Assembly (NCBI RefSeq): GCF_900104555.1
Contig: NZ_FNJU01000009.1
Coordinates: 62,001 to 126,000 of the forward strand
Reading direction: 5' to 3'
Origin: Litchfieldia salsa
GTDB lineage: Bacteria > Bacillota > Bacilli > Bacillales > Bacillaceae_L
DNA length: 64,000 nt
Of this stretch, positions 54,698 to 63,041 are shown piece by piece (the stretch's first letter is position 1; each line of letters opens with the position of its first letter). Under the pieces are notes generated by a model, which made no database searches, was not told where the DNA came from, and saw only the letters and a list, made by a program, of their open reading frames with translations. A program made the position numbers and the translations under genes.

Positions 54698-56095
54698 ATG
54701 CTATTTAACTCATTTGAATTTATCTTCGTCTTTTTACCGGTCGTCTTTTTAGTCTACTTTTTTCTTAATAAAAAGCGATTAATTGTGGCAGCAAAAACAT
54801 GGTTAGTTTTTAGTTCATTATTCTTTTATAGCTGGTGGAATATCGTCTACCTCCCTTTAATCCTTACATCGCTATTCTTTAACTATGCGATAGGATTCGC
54901 TCTTGGGAAAGACAGGCAAACAAAGATTAGTAGAAAAGCCGTTCTAACCATAGGAATACTGTTTAATGTAGGTTTACTCGGATATTTCAAGTACTCCGAT
55001 TTTTTCATCACGAATATCAACAGCTTGTTTACTACAAATCTTGCACTCTTAAAACTAGCACTCCCTTTAGCCATTAGCTTTTTTACCTTCCAACAAATTG
55101 CCTACCTTGTCGATGCTTATCGAAAAGAAACAAACGAATATGATTTCTTGAATTACGCTCTATTTGTTACCTTTTTCCCGCAGTTAATTGCTGGACCGAT
55201 TGTTCATCATAAGGAAATGATGCCTCAGTTTAAAATGTTACGTAATAAAGTGATTACTTATAAAAATATCACGCTAGGAATCTTTATTTTTTCAATTGGT
55301 TTATTTAAAAAAGTAGCCATTGCCGACACTTTTGCAATCTGGGCTACTCAGGGCTTTGACCAAATAGAAACCCTCACTTTCGTTGAAGGGTGGATCACTT
55401 CACTATCGTATACCTTTCAATTGTATTTTGATTTTAGTGGGTATACAGATATGGCAATAGGTGCAGCATTGCTATTCAACATCGTACTTCCAATAAACTT
55501 TAATTCACCATATAAGGCCTTAGATATCCAGGATTTTTGGAGAAGGTGGCATATCACGCTTAGCCGCTTTTTAACACACTATATTTATATTCCTCTTGGG
55601 GGAAATAGAAAAGGGATAAAAAGGACTTATATAAACATCATGATTATCTTCCTTGTAAGTGGATTATGGCATGGTGCTGGTTGGACGTTTGTTTTTTGGG
55701 GATTTCTTCATGGTGCTGCTAGTTTGATCAGTCGCTACTGGAAATCGCTTGGCTTCAAGTTACATAAAGTGTTAGCTTGGTTTATTACATTTAATTTTGT
55801 GAATATCGCCTGGGTTTTCTTTCGAGCCACAACTTGGGAAGATGCCATCAAAGTATTAAAAGGAATGTTTGGTCTGAACAGTTTTCCAATCTATTTTCTT
55901 AATCAATTCGAAATAATGAAAGCGCTATTAGCAATTATTTTAGCTGGGATTATCACCTTATTCTTTAAAAACTCAATCCAATTAACAAAGGACTTCAAAC
56001 CAACTATTAAAACCATGCTTTTTACGATCATGATTTCCGCCTATGCAATCTTTCAATTAAATAAAATAAGCGAGTTTTTATACTTTAACTTTTAG
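54698..56095 (+). CDS. MBOAT family O-acyltransferase (AlgI-like)
   Basis: 465 residues with ten or more membrane helices. The catalytic His is His325 in SGLWHGAGW, and the second motif DFWRRWHITLS lies at 279-289; both define the AlgI/DltB group. It moves acyl groups across the membrane for O-acetylation of exopolysaccharide or wall polymers. The ribosome site is weak (GGAG at 11 bases). It is followed after 10 bases by an SGNH partner gene, the standard pairing for polysaccharide O-acetylation. Confidence 0.92.
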   Translation: MLFNSFEFIFVFLPVVFLVYFFLNKKRLIVAAKTWLVFSSLFFYSWWNIVYLPLILTSLFFNYAIGFALGKDRQTKISRKAVLTIGILFNVGLLGYFKYSDFFITNINSLFTTNLALLKLALPLAISFFTFQQIAYLVDAYRKETNEYDFLNYALFVTFFPQLIAGPIVHHKEMMPQFKMLRNKVITYKNITLGIFIFSIGLFKKVAIADTFAIWATQGFDQIETLTFVEGWITSLSYTFQLYFDFSGYTDMAIGAALLFNIVLPINFNSPYKALDIQDFWRRWHITLSRFLTHYIYIPLGGNRKGIKRTYINIMIIFLVSGLWHGAGWTFVFWGFLHGAASLISRYWKSLGFKLHKVLAWFITFNFVNIAWVFFRATTWEDAIKVLKGMFGLNSFPIYFLNQFEIMKALLAIILAGIITLFFKNSIQLTKDFKPTIKTMLFTIMISAYAIFQLNKISEFLYFNF

Positions 56096-56105
56096 AGGTG
56101 TGTAA

Positions 56106-57155
56106 ATGACATATAAAAAATGGCTAACCATCTTTTTGACACTATTATTTACAATTCTCACCATCGGGTATGGCTTGAGGTATTCCGGCCAACAATTTGT
56201 CTATGATCTAGAACGTGCCACATGGGAAGCGAAAGATAGGATGATCGATAACATTCATGACTACAATTATGACTATTTAATCCTTGGTACATCTCGAACA
56301 CTCGCATTAAATCCTTTGTATCTCGAGGAAAAATATCAGACGAAAACCATAAATTTATCAGTAGGAGGAGCAACTGCACCTTCAACCTATTATTTTTTAG
56401 AAAGACTATTAGAAAAAAAGATAAAGCCTAAGAAAATATACATCGAATTAAATCCTATGAATATGTCGTCTTTTGATACAGATGTAAATACGACCTTAGG
56501 TGAACGATTTATACGGTTTGTAGCAGAGAAAGATGAAATTAGAGAACTAGCAAACTACGAAGAGGCTGCTTTAACTAAGTACAAAAATATTCACTCTTTC
56601 CCTTTCAATGACTATTTTTACAAAACGAATAAAATGATGATAGACGGTATGTTTAAACGATTTGATGATAAAATAAGTGATGATAAAATGACTCAGACAT
56701 TACTTACTAATAAAGGCTTCTTTCTATTTGGAAAAGACACATTAGATTTCAGTGAAATTAACAGAACCATACGAAGACAAGATTCAATCAATTATGGAAA
56801 CTTTATTAGTAAATATACGCAGGAAGAAGTACCCTTGCTAACAAAGATCTATTTTGAAAAACTACTCTCAACACTGGAAAACAGTAATATTGACTATTAT
56901 TTCTTCTTCTCACCAATGCCAGAAGGAAGAGCTGTGATTGAAGACCTTTCTTTCGGAAAAATGAGTGAATTATACAATCAAATTGATCCGGATAAAATAT
57001 CTAGTAGCATTCTACTGCTAGATGAACAATATTTCAGTGATCCTAGCCATGTTAACTATTATGGCTCAATCATCTATAATGACTACTTTAATGAATGTAT
57101 CATTAACAATGAATGCTCATTTAGTACCCATGAATTGCATGAATTGGGGTTTTGA
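56106..57155 (+). CDS. SGNH-fold partner of the MBOAT acyltransferase (DltD/AlgJ-like)
   Basis: 349 residues. One N-terminal membrane anchor (about 7-25), then an extracellular SGNH-like domain with nucleophile Ser63 in LGTSRT and the Asp-His pair in DPSHVNYYG near 320. It would accept an acyl group from the MBOAT partner and pass it to polysaccharide. It starts 10 bases after the MBOAT gene with an AGAGGTG site. It is not close to DltD itself in sequence, so D-alanylation is less likely than O-acetylation. Confidence 0.82.
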   Translation: MTYKKWLTIFLTLLFTILTIGYGLRYSGQQFVYDLERATWEAKDRMIDNIHDYNYDYLILGTSRTLALNPLYLEEKYQTKTINLSVGGATAPSTYYFLERLLEKKIKPKKIYIELNPMNMSSFDTDVNTTLGERFIRFVAEKDEIRELANYEEAALTKYKNIHSFPFNDYFYKTNKMMIDGMFKRFDDKISDDKMTQTLLTNKGFFLFGKDTLDFSEINRTIRRQDSINYGNFISKYTQEEVPLLTKIYFEKLLSTLENSNIDYYFFFSPMPEGRAVIEDLSFGKMSELYNQIDPDKISSSILLLDEQYFSDPSHVNYYGSIIYNDYFNECIINNECSFSTHELHELGF

Positions 57156-57262
57156 GGTAAAGGGACGGTTCTCGTGTCTCACACTTTATACAACACTAGA
57201 AATTAAACAGTAGAACCGTCCCTATGTACCAAATAATAAAATGACACACGAGAACCGTCACC
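57156..57262. repeat. GGGACGGTTCT element
   Basis: It begins directly after the SGNH stop codon: forward arm AAAGGGACGGTTCTCGTG, spacer CTTTATACAACACTAGAAAT, reverse arm with core GTAGAACCGTCCC, and a second reverse arm with core AGAACCGTCACC. Confidence 0.85.
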
Positions 57263-57316
57263 ATTTGCATTACTATTTCTTTTATGTTTAAAATAGTAGA
57301 TAACTATATACATATA

Positions 57317-57402
57317 AACACTAGGGGCGCTTATAGCTGAGAAAGATGAAAGTCTTAACCCTTTTAACCTGCTCTAGGTAATACTAGCGAAGGGAAGTGG
57401 CA
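57317..57402 (+). ncRNA. TPP riboswitch (thi box)
   Basis: The conserved TPP aptamer parts appear in order: ACTAGGGGCGC, the core GCTGAGA, a variable P3 arm, AACCCTTTTAACCTG, CTAGGTAATACTAGCG and GAAGGGAAGTGG. It binds thiamin pyrophosphate. Its last strand GAAGTGG can pair with the first arm of the following terminator, giving an antiterminator. It stands upstream of the ylmB-tenA salvage genes. Confidence 0.95.
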
Positions 57403-57445
57403 GACAAGTTAAAATGTCTAATTGATCCTGTTATATTTGGATGGT

Positions 57446-57478
57446 AACCACTTCACTTTTCTAATGAAGTGGTTTTTT
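57446..57478 (+). terminator. TPP riboswitch terminator
   Basis: Perfect 10-bp stem AACCACTTCA/TGAAGTGGTT, loop of 9, then six T. The left arm CCACTTC is complementary to GAAGTGG of the aptamer's P1, so ligand binding frees it to form the terminator. Confidence 0.92.
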
Positions 57479-57529
57479 GTTTTCTATCGCCATTTTTGCT
57501 TCGGCTGTTTTCGTATAGATTGTTGCTAT

Positions 57530-57668
57530 TTAACCAAGTCGTCGATTTCCACTCCAGATGCGATCTTTCCTTGGTGCAGGGATGTGCCTCTCGTCGCAAA
57601 GCTCCTGTGGGGTCTCATCTGTCCTGCACATCCCGCAGGAGTCTCGCATCTTCCGTTCCAATCAACTA
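57530..57668. repeat. Dispersed Bacillus repeat (GACTCCTGCGGGATGTGC type)
   Basis: About 135 bases bounded by CGTCGATTTCCACTCCAGATG and AACGGAAGATGCG (reverse sense), with inverted GCAGGGATGTGC / GCACATCCCGC in the middle. I recognise it as a common Bacillus intergenic repeat. It lies between the TPP terminator and the ylmB start, lengthening the leader to over 400 bases. Confidence 0.65.
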
Positions 57669-57837
57669 AGATAATATATATTGTTATCTGAAATAACAAC
57701 AATTTTTGAGAAAAGAGCCTTTGCTTTTGAACAAAACATACACAGCACATGCTCTGATTAAAGGGCTCGCTCCTCTTTTATGAGCTTGGATTTGTTGCAT
57801 TGATTTCATTTACTAATTTTAGGTTGGGGGAATTTAA

Positions 57838-59112
57838 ATGGTTGCTACATTAAATGATTTGTTAAGGCAAGTTGATCAGCGTCAAGACGAGCTACTCTCA
57901 TTAGTAGAAAGACTTATTCGTTATGAAACACCTGCTCCACCAGCAAGAAATACAGAGGATGCCCAACAATTTATTGCTTCTTTCCTTGAAGAAAAAGGTT
58001 TCTCCATTGATAAGTGGGATGTATATCCAGGTGACCCGAATGTGGTGGGAGTTTTAAAAGGGTCAGATTCCTCTTCTTATAAAAGCTTGATTGTAAATGG
58101 GCATGTGGATGTGGCTGAAATCAGTGAGGATGAAGAATGGGAAACAGGACCTTTTTCTCCTGTTCTCAAAGATGGATTCCTTATGGGCCGTGGGGCTAGT
58201 GATATGAAAGGTGGACTTGGCGGAGCGTTATTCGCGATTCAGCTTTTACGTGAAGCCGGTATTGAACTCGGTGGCGACCTTACCTTTCAATCGGTCATTG
58301 GTGAAGAAGTTGGTGAGGCAGGTACACTAGAATGCTGCAAACGTGGCTATAGCGCAGATTTCGCCGTTGTTGTTGATACAAGTGATTTACATATTCAAGG
58401 TCAAGGTGGCGTGATTACAGGTTGGATTACGGTAAAAAGCAAGAAAACATTCCATGATGCGACGAGAAAACGAATGATTCATGCTGGCGGGAACCTATTT
58501 GGTGCAAGTGCGATTGAAAAAATGATGAAGGTTGTCCAAGGCTTGCAGGATTTAGAACGACACTGGGCTGTCATGAAAAGCTACCCTGGTTATGATCCAG
58601 GAACAAACACCATCAACCCAGCCGTAATTGAAGGCGGTAGACATGCAGCTTTTATAGCAGACGAATGTCGCTTATGGATCACTGTCCATTTTTATCCAAA
58701 TGAAACGTATGAACAAGTTTCAAAAGAAATTGAAGAGCACATCCTACGAGTAGCCTCAGCAGATCTATGGCTTAGAGAAAACCCTCCCCTATTTGAATGG
58801 GGTGGAACGTCCATGATTGTCGATCGCGGTGAAGTATTTCCTTCACTTGAGGTAGATCCTGAGCATCCAGCTGTAAAAACATTGATGGTTTCACACGGAG
58901 ATGTAACGGGTGAACAAGCGATTGTTGGTGTCTCACCGACCGTAACAGATGGAGGTTGGTTTGGAGATGTCGGGATTCCAGCCGCGATTTATGGTCCTGG
59001 TAACTTAGAGAACGCACATGCTGTGAACGAAAAAGTTTCAATCGAACAACTAACTCACTTTACAAAGGTGATGCTGAAGTTCATTTATCAATGGTGTAAT
59101 ACAAAAAAATAG
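57838..59112 (+). CDS. ylmB: N-formyl-aminopyrimidine deformylase (M20 family)
   Basis: A 424-residue M20-type metalloamidohydrolase. Metal ligands and catalytic residues: His89 and Asp91 (NGHVDV), Asp122 (RGASDMKGG), Glu156-Glu157 (GEEVGEAG), Asp180 (VVDTSD). YlmB removes the formyl group from N-formyl-4-amino-5-aminomethyl-2-methylpyrimidine, a thiamin breakdown product. The assignment rests on the family plus context: a TPP riboswitch upstream and tenA, the next step, 17 bases downstream. An acetylornithine deacetylase-like activity is the alternative if the context were ignored. Ribosome site GGGGGAA. Confidence 0.88.
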   Translation: MVATLNDLLRQVDQRQDELLSLVERLIRYETPAPPARNTEDAQQFIASFLEEKGFSIDKWDVYPGDPNVVGVLKGSDSSSYKSLIVNGHVDVAEISEDEEWETGPFSPVLKDGFLMGRGASDMKGGLGGALFAIQLLREAGIELGGDLTFQSVIGEEVGEAGTLECCKRGYSADFAVVVDTSDLHIQGQGGVITGWITVKSKKTFHDATRKRMIHAGGNLFGASAIEKMMKVVQGLQDLERHWAVMKSYPGYDPGTNTINPAVIEGGRHAAFIADECRLWITVHFYPNETYEQVSKEIEEHILRVASADLWLRENPPLFEWGGTSMIVDRGEVFPSLEVDPEHPAVKTLMVSHGDVTGEQAIVGVSPTVTDGGWFGDVGIPAAIYGPGNLENAHAVNEKVSIEQLTHFTKVMLKFIYQWCNTKK

Positions 59113-59129
59113 AATGGAGGAATGGAACA

Positions 59130-59804
59130 ATGAAATTTTCACAACGTCTTCATGAAAAATTAGAACCCATTTGGCGAGCAAATCACAATCATCCTTTTGT
59201 AACAGGGATGGGTGATGGTTCATTAGATCAGGAATCATTTCGTTTCTATATGGTCCAAGACTACTTATACTTAATTGATTATGCAAAACTATTTGCGTTA
59301 GGAGCAGTAAAAGCGGATGACTTAGAGACAATGGGGAAATTCGCAGCCTTATTAAACTCTACACTAAATGAAGAAATGGAATTACACCGTCAATATGCAA
59401 AAAAGTTTGGTATTACTAAGGATGATCTAGAAAATGCTAACCCCTCTCCTATTACGTTAGCTTACTCTCACTACATGTTACATGTGGCGCAAAATGGAAC
59501 ACTTGCTGAATTAGTAGCAGCCCTATTACCATGCATGTGGAGTTACTGGGAAATTGGAAAGGAATTAAGTGAAATACCAGGTGCAGCTGAGCATGAACTA
59601 TATGGCGAATGGATTAGCATGTATAGCTCTGATGAATTTGGTACATTAGCTCAGTGGTGTATCGGCCTAATGGATGAACTAGCAGCAGGGAAATCAGAAA
59701 GTGAAAAGTCTAAATTAGAAGAAATCTTCCTAAATACAACTCGCTATGAATACATGTTCTGGGACATGGCCTATAACAAGCAAATGTGGCCGATCGATGC
59801 ATAG
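59130..59804 (+). CDS. tenA: Aminopyrimidine aminohydrolase (thiaminase II)
   Basis: 224 residues, all-helical TenA fold. Catalytic Cys135 (LLPCMWSYWEIG) is at the same position as in B. subtilis TenA, and Asp44 lies in VQDYLY. It hydrolyses 4-amino-5-aminomethyl-2-methylpyrimidine to HMP, which re-enters thiamin synthesis. It is translated directly after ylmB (AATGGAGG site). The last codons GATGCATAG run into a hairpin repeat, so the repeat supplies the stop codon. Confidence 0.95.
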   Translation: MKFSQRLHEKLEPIWRANHNHPFVTGMGDGSLDQESFRFYMVQDYLYLIDYAKLFALGAVKADDLETMGKFAALLNSTLNEEMELHRQYAKKFGITKDDLENANPSPITLAYSHYMLHVAQNGTLAELVAALLPCMWSYWEIGKELSEIPGAAEHELYGEWISMYSSDEFGTLAQWCIGLMDELAAGKSESEKSKLEEIFLNTTRYEYMFWDMAYNKQMWPIDA

Positions 59805-59872
59805 GGACGGTTCTCGTGTCTCAAAATCCAACTTTCCAAACAAGAACTGGCACACGAGAACCGTCCCCATTA
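59798..59872. repeat. GGGACGGTTCT element
   Basis: Forward arm GATGCATAGGGACGGTTCTC, spacer with CCAACTTTCCAAACAAGAAC, reverse arm TGGCACACGAGAACCGTCCC. It overlaps the stop codon of tenA (TAG 59802-59804). Confidence 0.88.
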
Positions 59873-59877
59873 ATACA

Positions 59878-59905
59878 GAAAAGACCGTCACAAAGACGGT
59901 CTTTT
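59878..59905. terminator. Terminator after tenA
   Basis: AAAAGACCGTC / GACGGTCTTTT stem (11 bp) with a 5-base loop; T-rich both ways, between convergent genes. Confidence 0.88.
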
Positions 59906-59945
59906 CTAAGTAATGTTCCATTAGTTCAATAAACTAGTTTCAAAC

Positions 59946-60704
59946 TTACTTCTTTAATTTAAACACGATAAAATCAGCACATCTAAAGTCCTCTTCAAAT
60001 GACGGGTATTTTTCAAGCATCTCTTTTGAAGGCTTTGGCTCTACTATGCTTTCTAGGACAAAACCTGTTTTAATTAAAGTGTTTATATAACTCGTTAAGG
60101 TTCTGTGGAATAATAACATTTTTTCTTTATCACCTAAGCCACTTTGTTCATATACACCTTCATAAAAGTATTTATCTACATTCCAATGCAGCTTTTCGCC
60201 GTTTTCCGTTCGTTCCCAACCACTTTCTGGAGTAATGAAACAAGGATGTAAGATCGAAAAGATAAAAACACCTCCATCTACTAATAAACGGTACATCTCT
60301 TGAAAGGCTTTTTCATAATTAGCAAGGTCTTGAATAACCATATTGGATACGACTAAATCAAAACTTTTATCTTCTAGAATATTCAAGTCCTCACAATTAC
60401 CATGTCGATAATCAATTAATATATCTTCTGGGGTTCTCTCTTTAGCAATTTCGAGCATTCTCGAAGAATAATCAACTGCTGTTACAGTTGCGTTAGACCT
60501 TGCTATAATTCTACTTAAATACCCCTCACCACACCCGGCATCTAAAACTCTCTTATTAGTTACGTTCCCCATTAGTGTAGCTAAGGTAGGATTCAAAAAT
60601 ACTTCTTTATGTAAGTCTCCTTGTTCATGATGACTCTTTGCATATGTATCTGCAAAACCATCCCATCTTTTAATCGCTTCTTCTGTACTAGTATTTTGTT
60701 TCAT
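59946..60704 (-). CDS. Class I SAM-dependent methyltransferase
   Basis: 252 residues with the Rossmann-like methyltransferase fold: motif I VLDAGCGEGYLSRI (about 53-66), acidic end of strand 2 (VTAVDYSSRML), the NCEDL motif, and strand 4 FDLVVSNMVIQDL. The UbiE/methyltransferase-11 group is the closest match; the acceptor is unknown. Strong AAGGAGG site. Single-gene unit. Confidence 0.88.
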   Translation of the reverse strand: MKQNTSTEEAIKRWDGFADTYAKSHHEQGDLHKEVFLNPTLATLMGNVTNKRVLDAGCGEGYLSRIIARSNATVTAVDYSSRMLEIAKERTPEDILIDYRHGNCEDLNILEDKSFDLVVSNMVIQDLANYEKAFQEMYRLLVDGGVFIFSILHPCFITPESGWERTENGEKLHWNVDKYFYEGVYEQSGLGDKEKMLLFHRTLTSYINTLIKTGFVLESIVEPKPSKEMLEKYPSFEEDFRCADFIVFKLKK

Positions 60705-60765
60705 TTTAGAGCCTCCTTAATTAGTATTTATCAATCCATAGCAGACTAGTATAAAGGTAAGGAAT

Positions 60766-60800
60766 AAAAAACAGGACAAGCCCCTGCACCTTGTCCCGTT
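60766..60800 (-). terminator. Terminator of the GDSL hydrolase gene
   Basis: GGGACAAG / CTTGTCC stem with a 10-base loop, followed by six T on the minus strand, just after the stop codon. Confidence 0.88.
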
Positions 60801-60806
60801 TATCAC

Positions 60807-61523
60807 TTATTTATTCGATTTATCAAGGTGCTTCCAGAATTCTTTTGATATTGCTTTATATCCCTCAAGACTTAAATGAATATCAGTTGGATTCGGAATG
60901 TAAAGAGTTGGGTTTTCCGCGATCACATCTTCTGTTGGTACAAATACATCACCGTTTGCTACTGAAGCTTTTTCGATGGTAGCATTTAATGCATCCATTA
61001 AAGGTAACAGTTGATTCTGCTCCGCTTCAGATAAATATGGGAATGGGTTATAATAGCCCATAACATAAACATCCACATCTGGATTTAAAGCATCTATTTC
61101 GTTTAAAATTACATGTAAATTTTGACCGACATTTCCAACCGCAGCAACCGCTTGTTGGGGATTAAATCTTAAAGCGCCTAATACATCATTAGCCCCTATG
61201 TCTAACGTAACCATGTCTGCCTCTTTTAGTTCATTGCGCACATCATTATTATATAAAACATCTTTTAATAAATGGGTAGAGGTATACCCTGACTCACCAA
61301 AATTTTCAAAGTCAACTTCATATTGAGATTGCTCCATGCGACTCTTTAGGTAATCAGCATAACCAAGGTTAATCTCATGGTATGGAGTCTGACCCGCCGC
61401 AAGAGAATCTCCTAAACTAACATAATCAACATCCACTTTTTTCTCTGCTTTTGCACTACTATACGTTGGGATTGACAACGCAAGTGCACCAATTATCATA
61501 AAACTAGCGATCTTTTTTATCAT
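60807..61523 (-). CDS. Secreted GDSL/SGNH esterase
   Basis: 238 residues. The signal peptide is 1-25 (cut after YSSAKA). Block I is SLGDSLAAG (Ser40), block III LDIGANDVLG, block V PTDIHLS (Asp-x-x-His). It is the layout of small secreted lipases/esterases such as YpmR of Bacillus. It hydrolyses esters outside the cell; the substrate is unknown. Ribosome site AAAAGGGG. Confidence 0.9.
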   Translation of the reverse strand: MIKKIASFMIIGALALSIPTYSSAKAEKKVDVDYVSLGDSLAAGQTPYHEINLGYADYLKSRMEQSQYEVDFENFGESGYTSTHLLKDVLYNNDVRNELKEADMVTLDIGANDVLGALRFNPQQAVAAVGNVGQNLHVILNEIDALNPDVDVYVMGYYNPFPYLSEAEQNQLLPLMDALNATIEKASVANGDVFVPTEDVIAENPTLYIPNPTDIHLSLEGYKAISKEFWKHLDKSNK

Positions 61524-61710
61524 CTTTTGTACCCCTTTTCTATTATGTAATTAACTATAGACTTATTATAACTTGCTAATCTATCAAGTTACATTAGAAG
61601 TAATCTACAAATAGTTACATATAACGTTAGAATTAAGCTACAAAAATTGCATATCAGATTTTTTACTAGTTTTGAGCTGATCGGTGGCCTGGCTCCTTTA
61701 CCCAAACATT

Positions 61711-61738
61711 AAAATGATACATGAGAACCGTCCCCATT
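61711..61738. repeat. Single GGGACGGTTCT-family arm
   Basis: Only a reverse arm (GATACATGAGAACCGTCCCC) is present; a vestige of a second arm may be in the preceding GGCCTGGCTCCTTTACCCA. It ends at the stop codon of the DUF4230 gene. Confidence 0.75.
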
Positions 61739-62513
61739 ACTCAAACGTGACATTTACCGTATAACCAATGTTCTTAAAGAATTCCTTTAACACTTTTTCT
61801 GCATTTTTCTCTGCAGTATCTAGTAAACCGACAGAGATGGCTTCTTCACGAATTTGCTCTTGTGCCCCAGCAGCCAGATCAAAACCCTCATCCCATTTAA
61901 TATCACCACGGAAAAGCCCACCATCGACAACGGCTTGTATTTTATCCATCTGTATGGATGGTTCCTGTATGAGCTCTGCATGTGGAAGGGTAATCTCTAT
62001 TTCTTTCGTTTCTTCATTAATATCCATGTCCTTAGAAGTAATCCCTTTTAAATCAACACCCGCAATAACCGTCGCAGGTACAACTAATAGAAGCTCTCGC
62101 TTTGTTCCTGGTAGATTAATATCGAAAAATTTCTTATTATCCTCTTGGTGTATAACCTCTTTAACATGAGCTTCAGCTGTTGCCAATGTGGCTAGGTCTC
62201 GAATTTGTTCAACAAACGTGAAAGACTCTTGTTTGACGTTACTGCCCGTAGATAACCAAATTGCTCCTGAAGTGATGACTAAAACTAATAAAATAAGGAT
62301 GGCCAACATAATCTTCGCCTTTAAGAAAAACCTAAATATTCCTTTCGGTGGAGAGAAAGATCTTGAGCGATGATCTACCGCAATCGTTGCAGCACTTTGC
62401 TGTTGTGCCTCCATTAATTCTAGTAATTGTCTTTCTAGGTGTGCAATTCTTTCGTCTTTTTCATCTATAACTTCTCTATTTGAATCCATTTCTTCACCTT
62501 TCATTCTTACCAT
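61737..62513 (-). CDS. DUF4230 membrane protein
   Basis: 258 residues. A charged coiled-coil start (VIDEKDERIAHLERQLLELMEAQ, about 14-37), a single membrane helix (about 69-90), then an extracellular DUF4230 domain: VEQIRDLATLATAEAHVKEV, VPATVIAGVDLKGI, ITLPHAELIQEPSI and the conserved C-terminal helix AEKNAEKVLKEFFKNIG. The family is widespread but of unknown function. Ribosome site GAGGAGAG. Confidence 0.85.
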   Translation of the reverse strand: MVRMKGEEMDSNREVIDEKDERIAHLERQLLELMEAQQQSAATIAVDHRSRSFSPPKGIFRFFLKAKIMLAILILLVLVITSGAIWLSTGSNVKQESFTFVEQIRDLATLATAEAHVKEVIHQEDNKKFFDINLPGTKRELLLVVPATVIAGVDLKGITSKDMDINEETKEIEITLPHAELIQEPSIQMDKIQAVVDGGLFRGDIKWDEGFDLAAGAQEQIREEAISVGLLDTAEKNAEKVLKEFFKNIGYTVNVTFE

Positions 62514-62589
62514 TACAACTCTCCTCTTAATCCACTAATCTAGTATGTGAAATCACTTAAATAATAGCATACAAATAGAACTTTTAGAG

Positions 62590-62688
62590 CATTCAGGGAC
62601 GGTTCTCGTGTCTCAAACTTTATACAGAACTAGAAATGAAACAGTAGAACCCTGTACCAAATGAAACACGAGAACCGTCCCTGTTTTC
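62590..62688. repeat. GGGACGGTTCT element
   Basis: Forward arm CAGGGACGGTTCTCGTGTCT, spacer CTTTATACAGAACTAGAAAT, a reverse arm with an eroded core (AGTAGAACCCTGTACC) and one intact reverse arm. The spacer matches the copy at 57156. Confidence 0.85.
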
Positions 62689-62694
62689 CAAGTC

Positions 62695-62724
62695 TTGACA
62701 AAACCCTCTTCACCTATTTATACT
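62695..62724 (+). promoter_or_regulatory. SigA-type promoter of the ABC-F leader
   Basis: TTGACA (62695-62700), 18 bases, TATACT (62719-62724), starting right after the hairpin repeat and about 30 bases before the leader peptide ATG. Confidence 0.7.
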
Positions 62725-62752
62725 TTCAGTAATATGATGAAAGGAAAGGTAA

Positions 62753-62875
62753 ATGGCTGATGTGGAATTAATCTTATTTTCTAACCAATTTTTCGAATAC
62801 GAAAAAACATGGTGTATAGAGAGTAGGATTAGTCTGTCCATTTTACCAATACAAATGGAGAAAAATGTCATTTAA
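62753..62875 (+). CDS. Leader peptide of the ABC-F gene, 40 aa
   Basis: A 40-codon frame with an AAAGGAAAGG ribosome site encodes MADVELILFSNQFFEYEKTW and a further 20 residues. It sits between a good promoter and an intrinsic terminator, upstream of an antibiotic-resistance type ABC-F gene. That is the usual place for a leader whose translation by a drug-stalled ribosome relieves attenuation. The peptide sequence itself is not recognised. Confidence 0.55.
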   Translation: MADVELILFSNQFFEYEKTWCIESRISLSILPIQMEKNVI

Positions 62876-62940
62876 CGGGTAAGTCTATCCATATTTAGGC
62901 TTGTTCAGTTATTTCTATTTTTTCGATATTTGTGCAGACG

Positions 62941-62971
62941 AAAACCTCTCTAGGACACTAGGGGGGTTTTT
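62941..62971 (+). terminator. Attenuator terminator of the ABC-F gene
   Basis: AAAACCTCTCTAG / CTAGGGGGGTTTT stem (11 bp or more, two or three G-U), 4-base loop, T5. It lies between the leader peptide and the ABC-F start, so full transcripts need read-through. Confidence 0.85.
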
Positions 62972-63041
62972 ATATTGGATACAACACCTTACTTATAAAT
63001 GGTCTTTTAACAAACACGACAAATTATATGAGGTGATTTAT

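Noticed and set aside
61650-61710. Extra regulatory RNA upstream of the GDSL gene
   Set aside because: The stretch GGCCTGGCTCCTTTACCCA gave no conserved riboswitch pattern and is better explained as a worn repeat arm.
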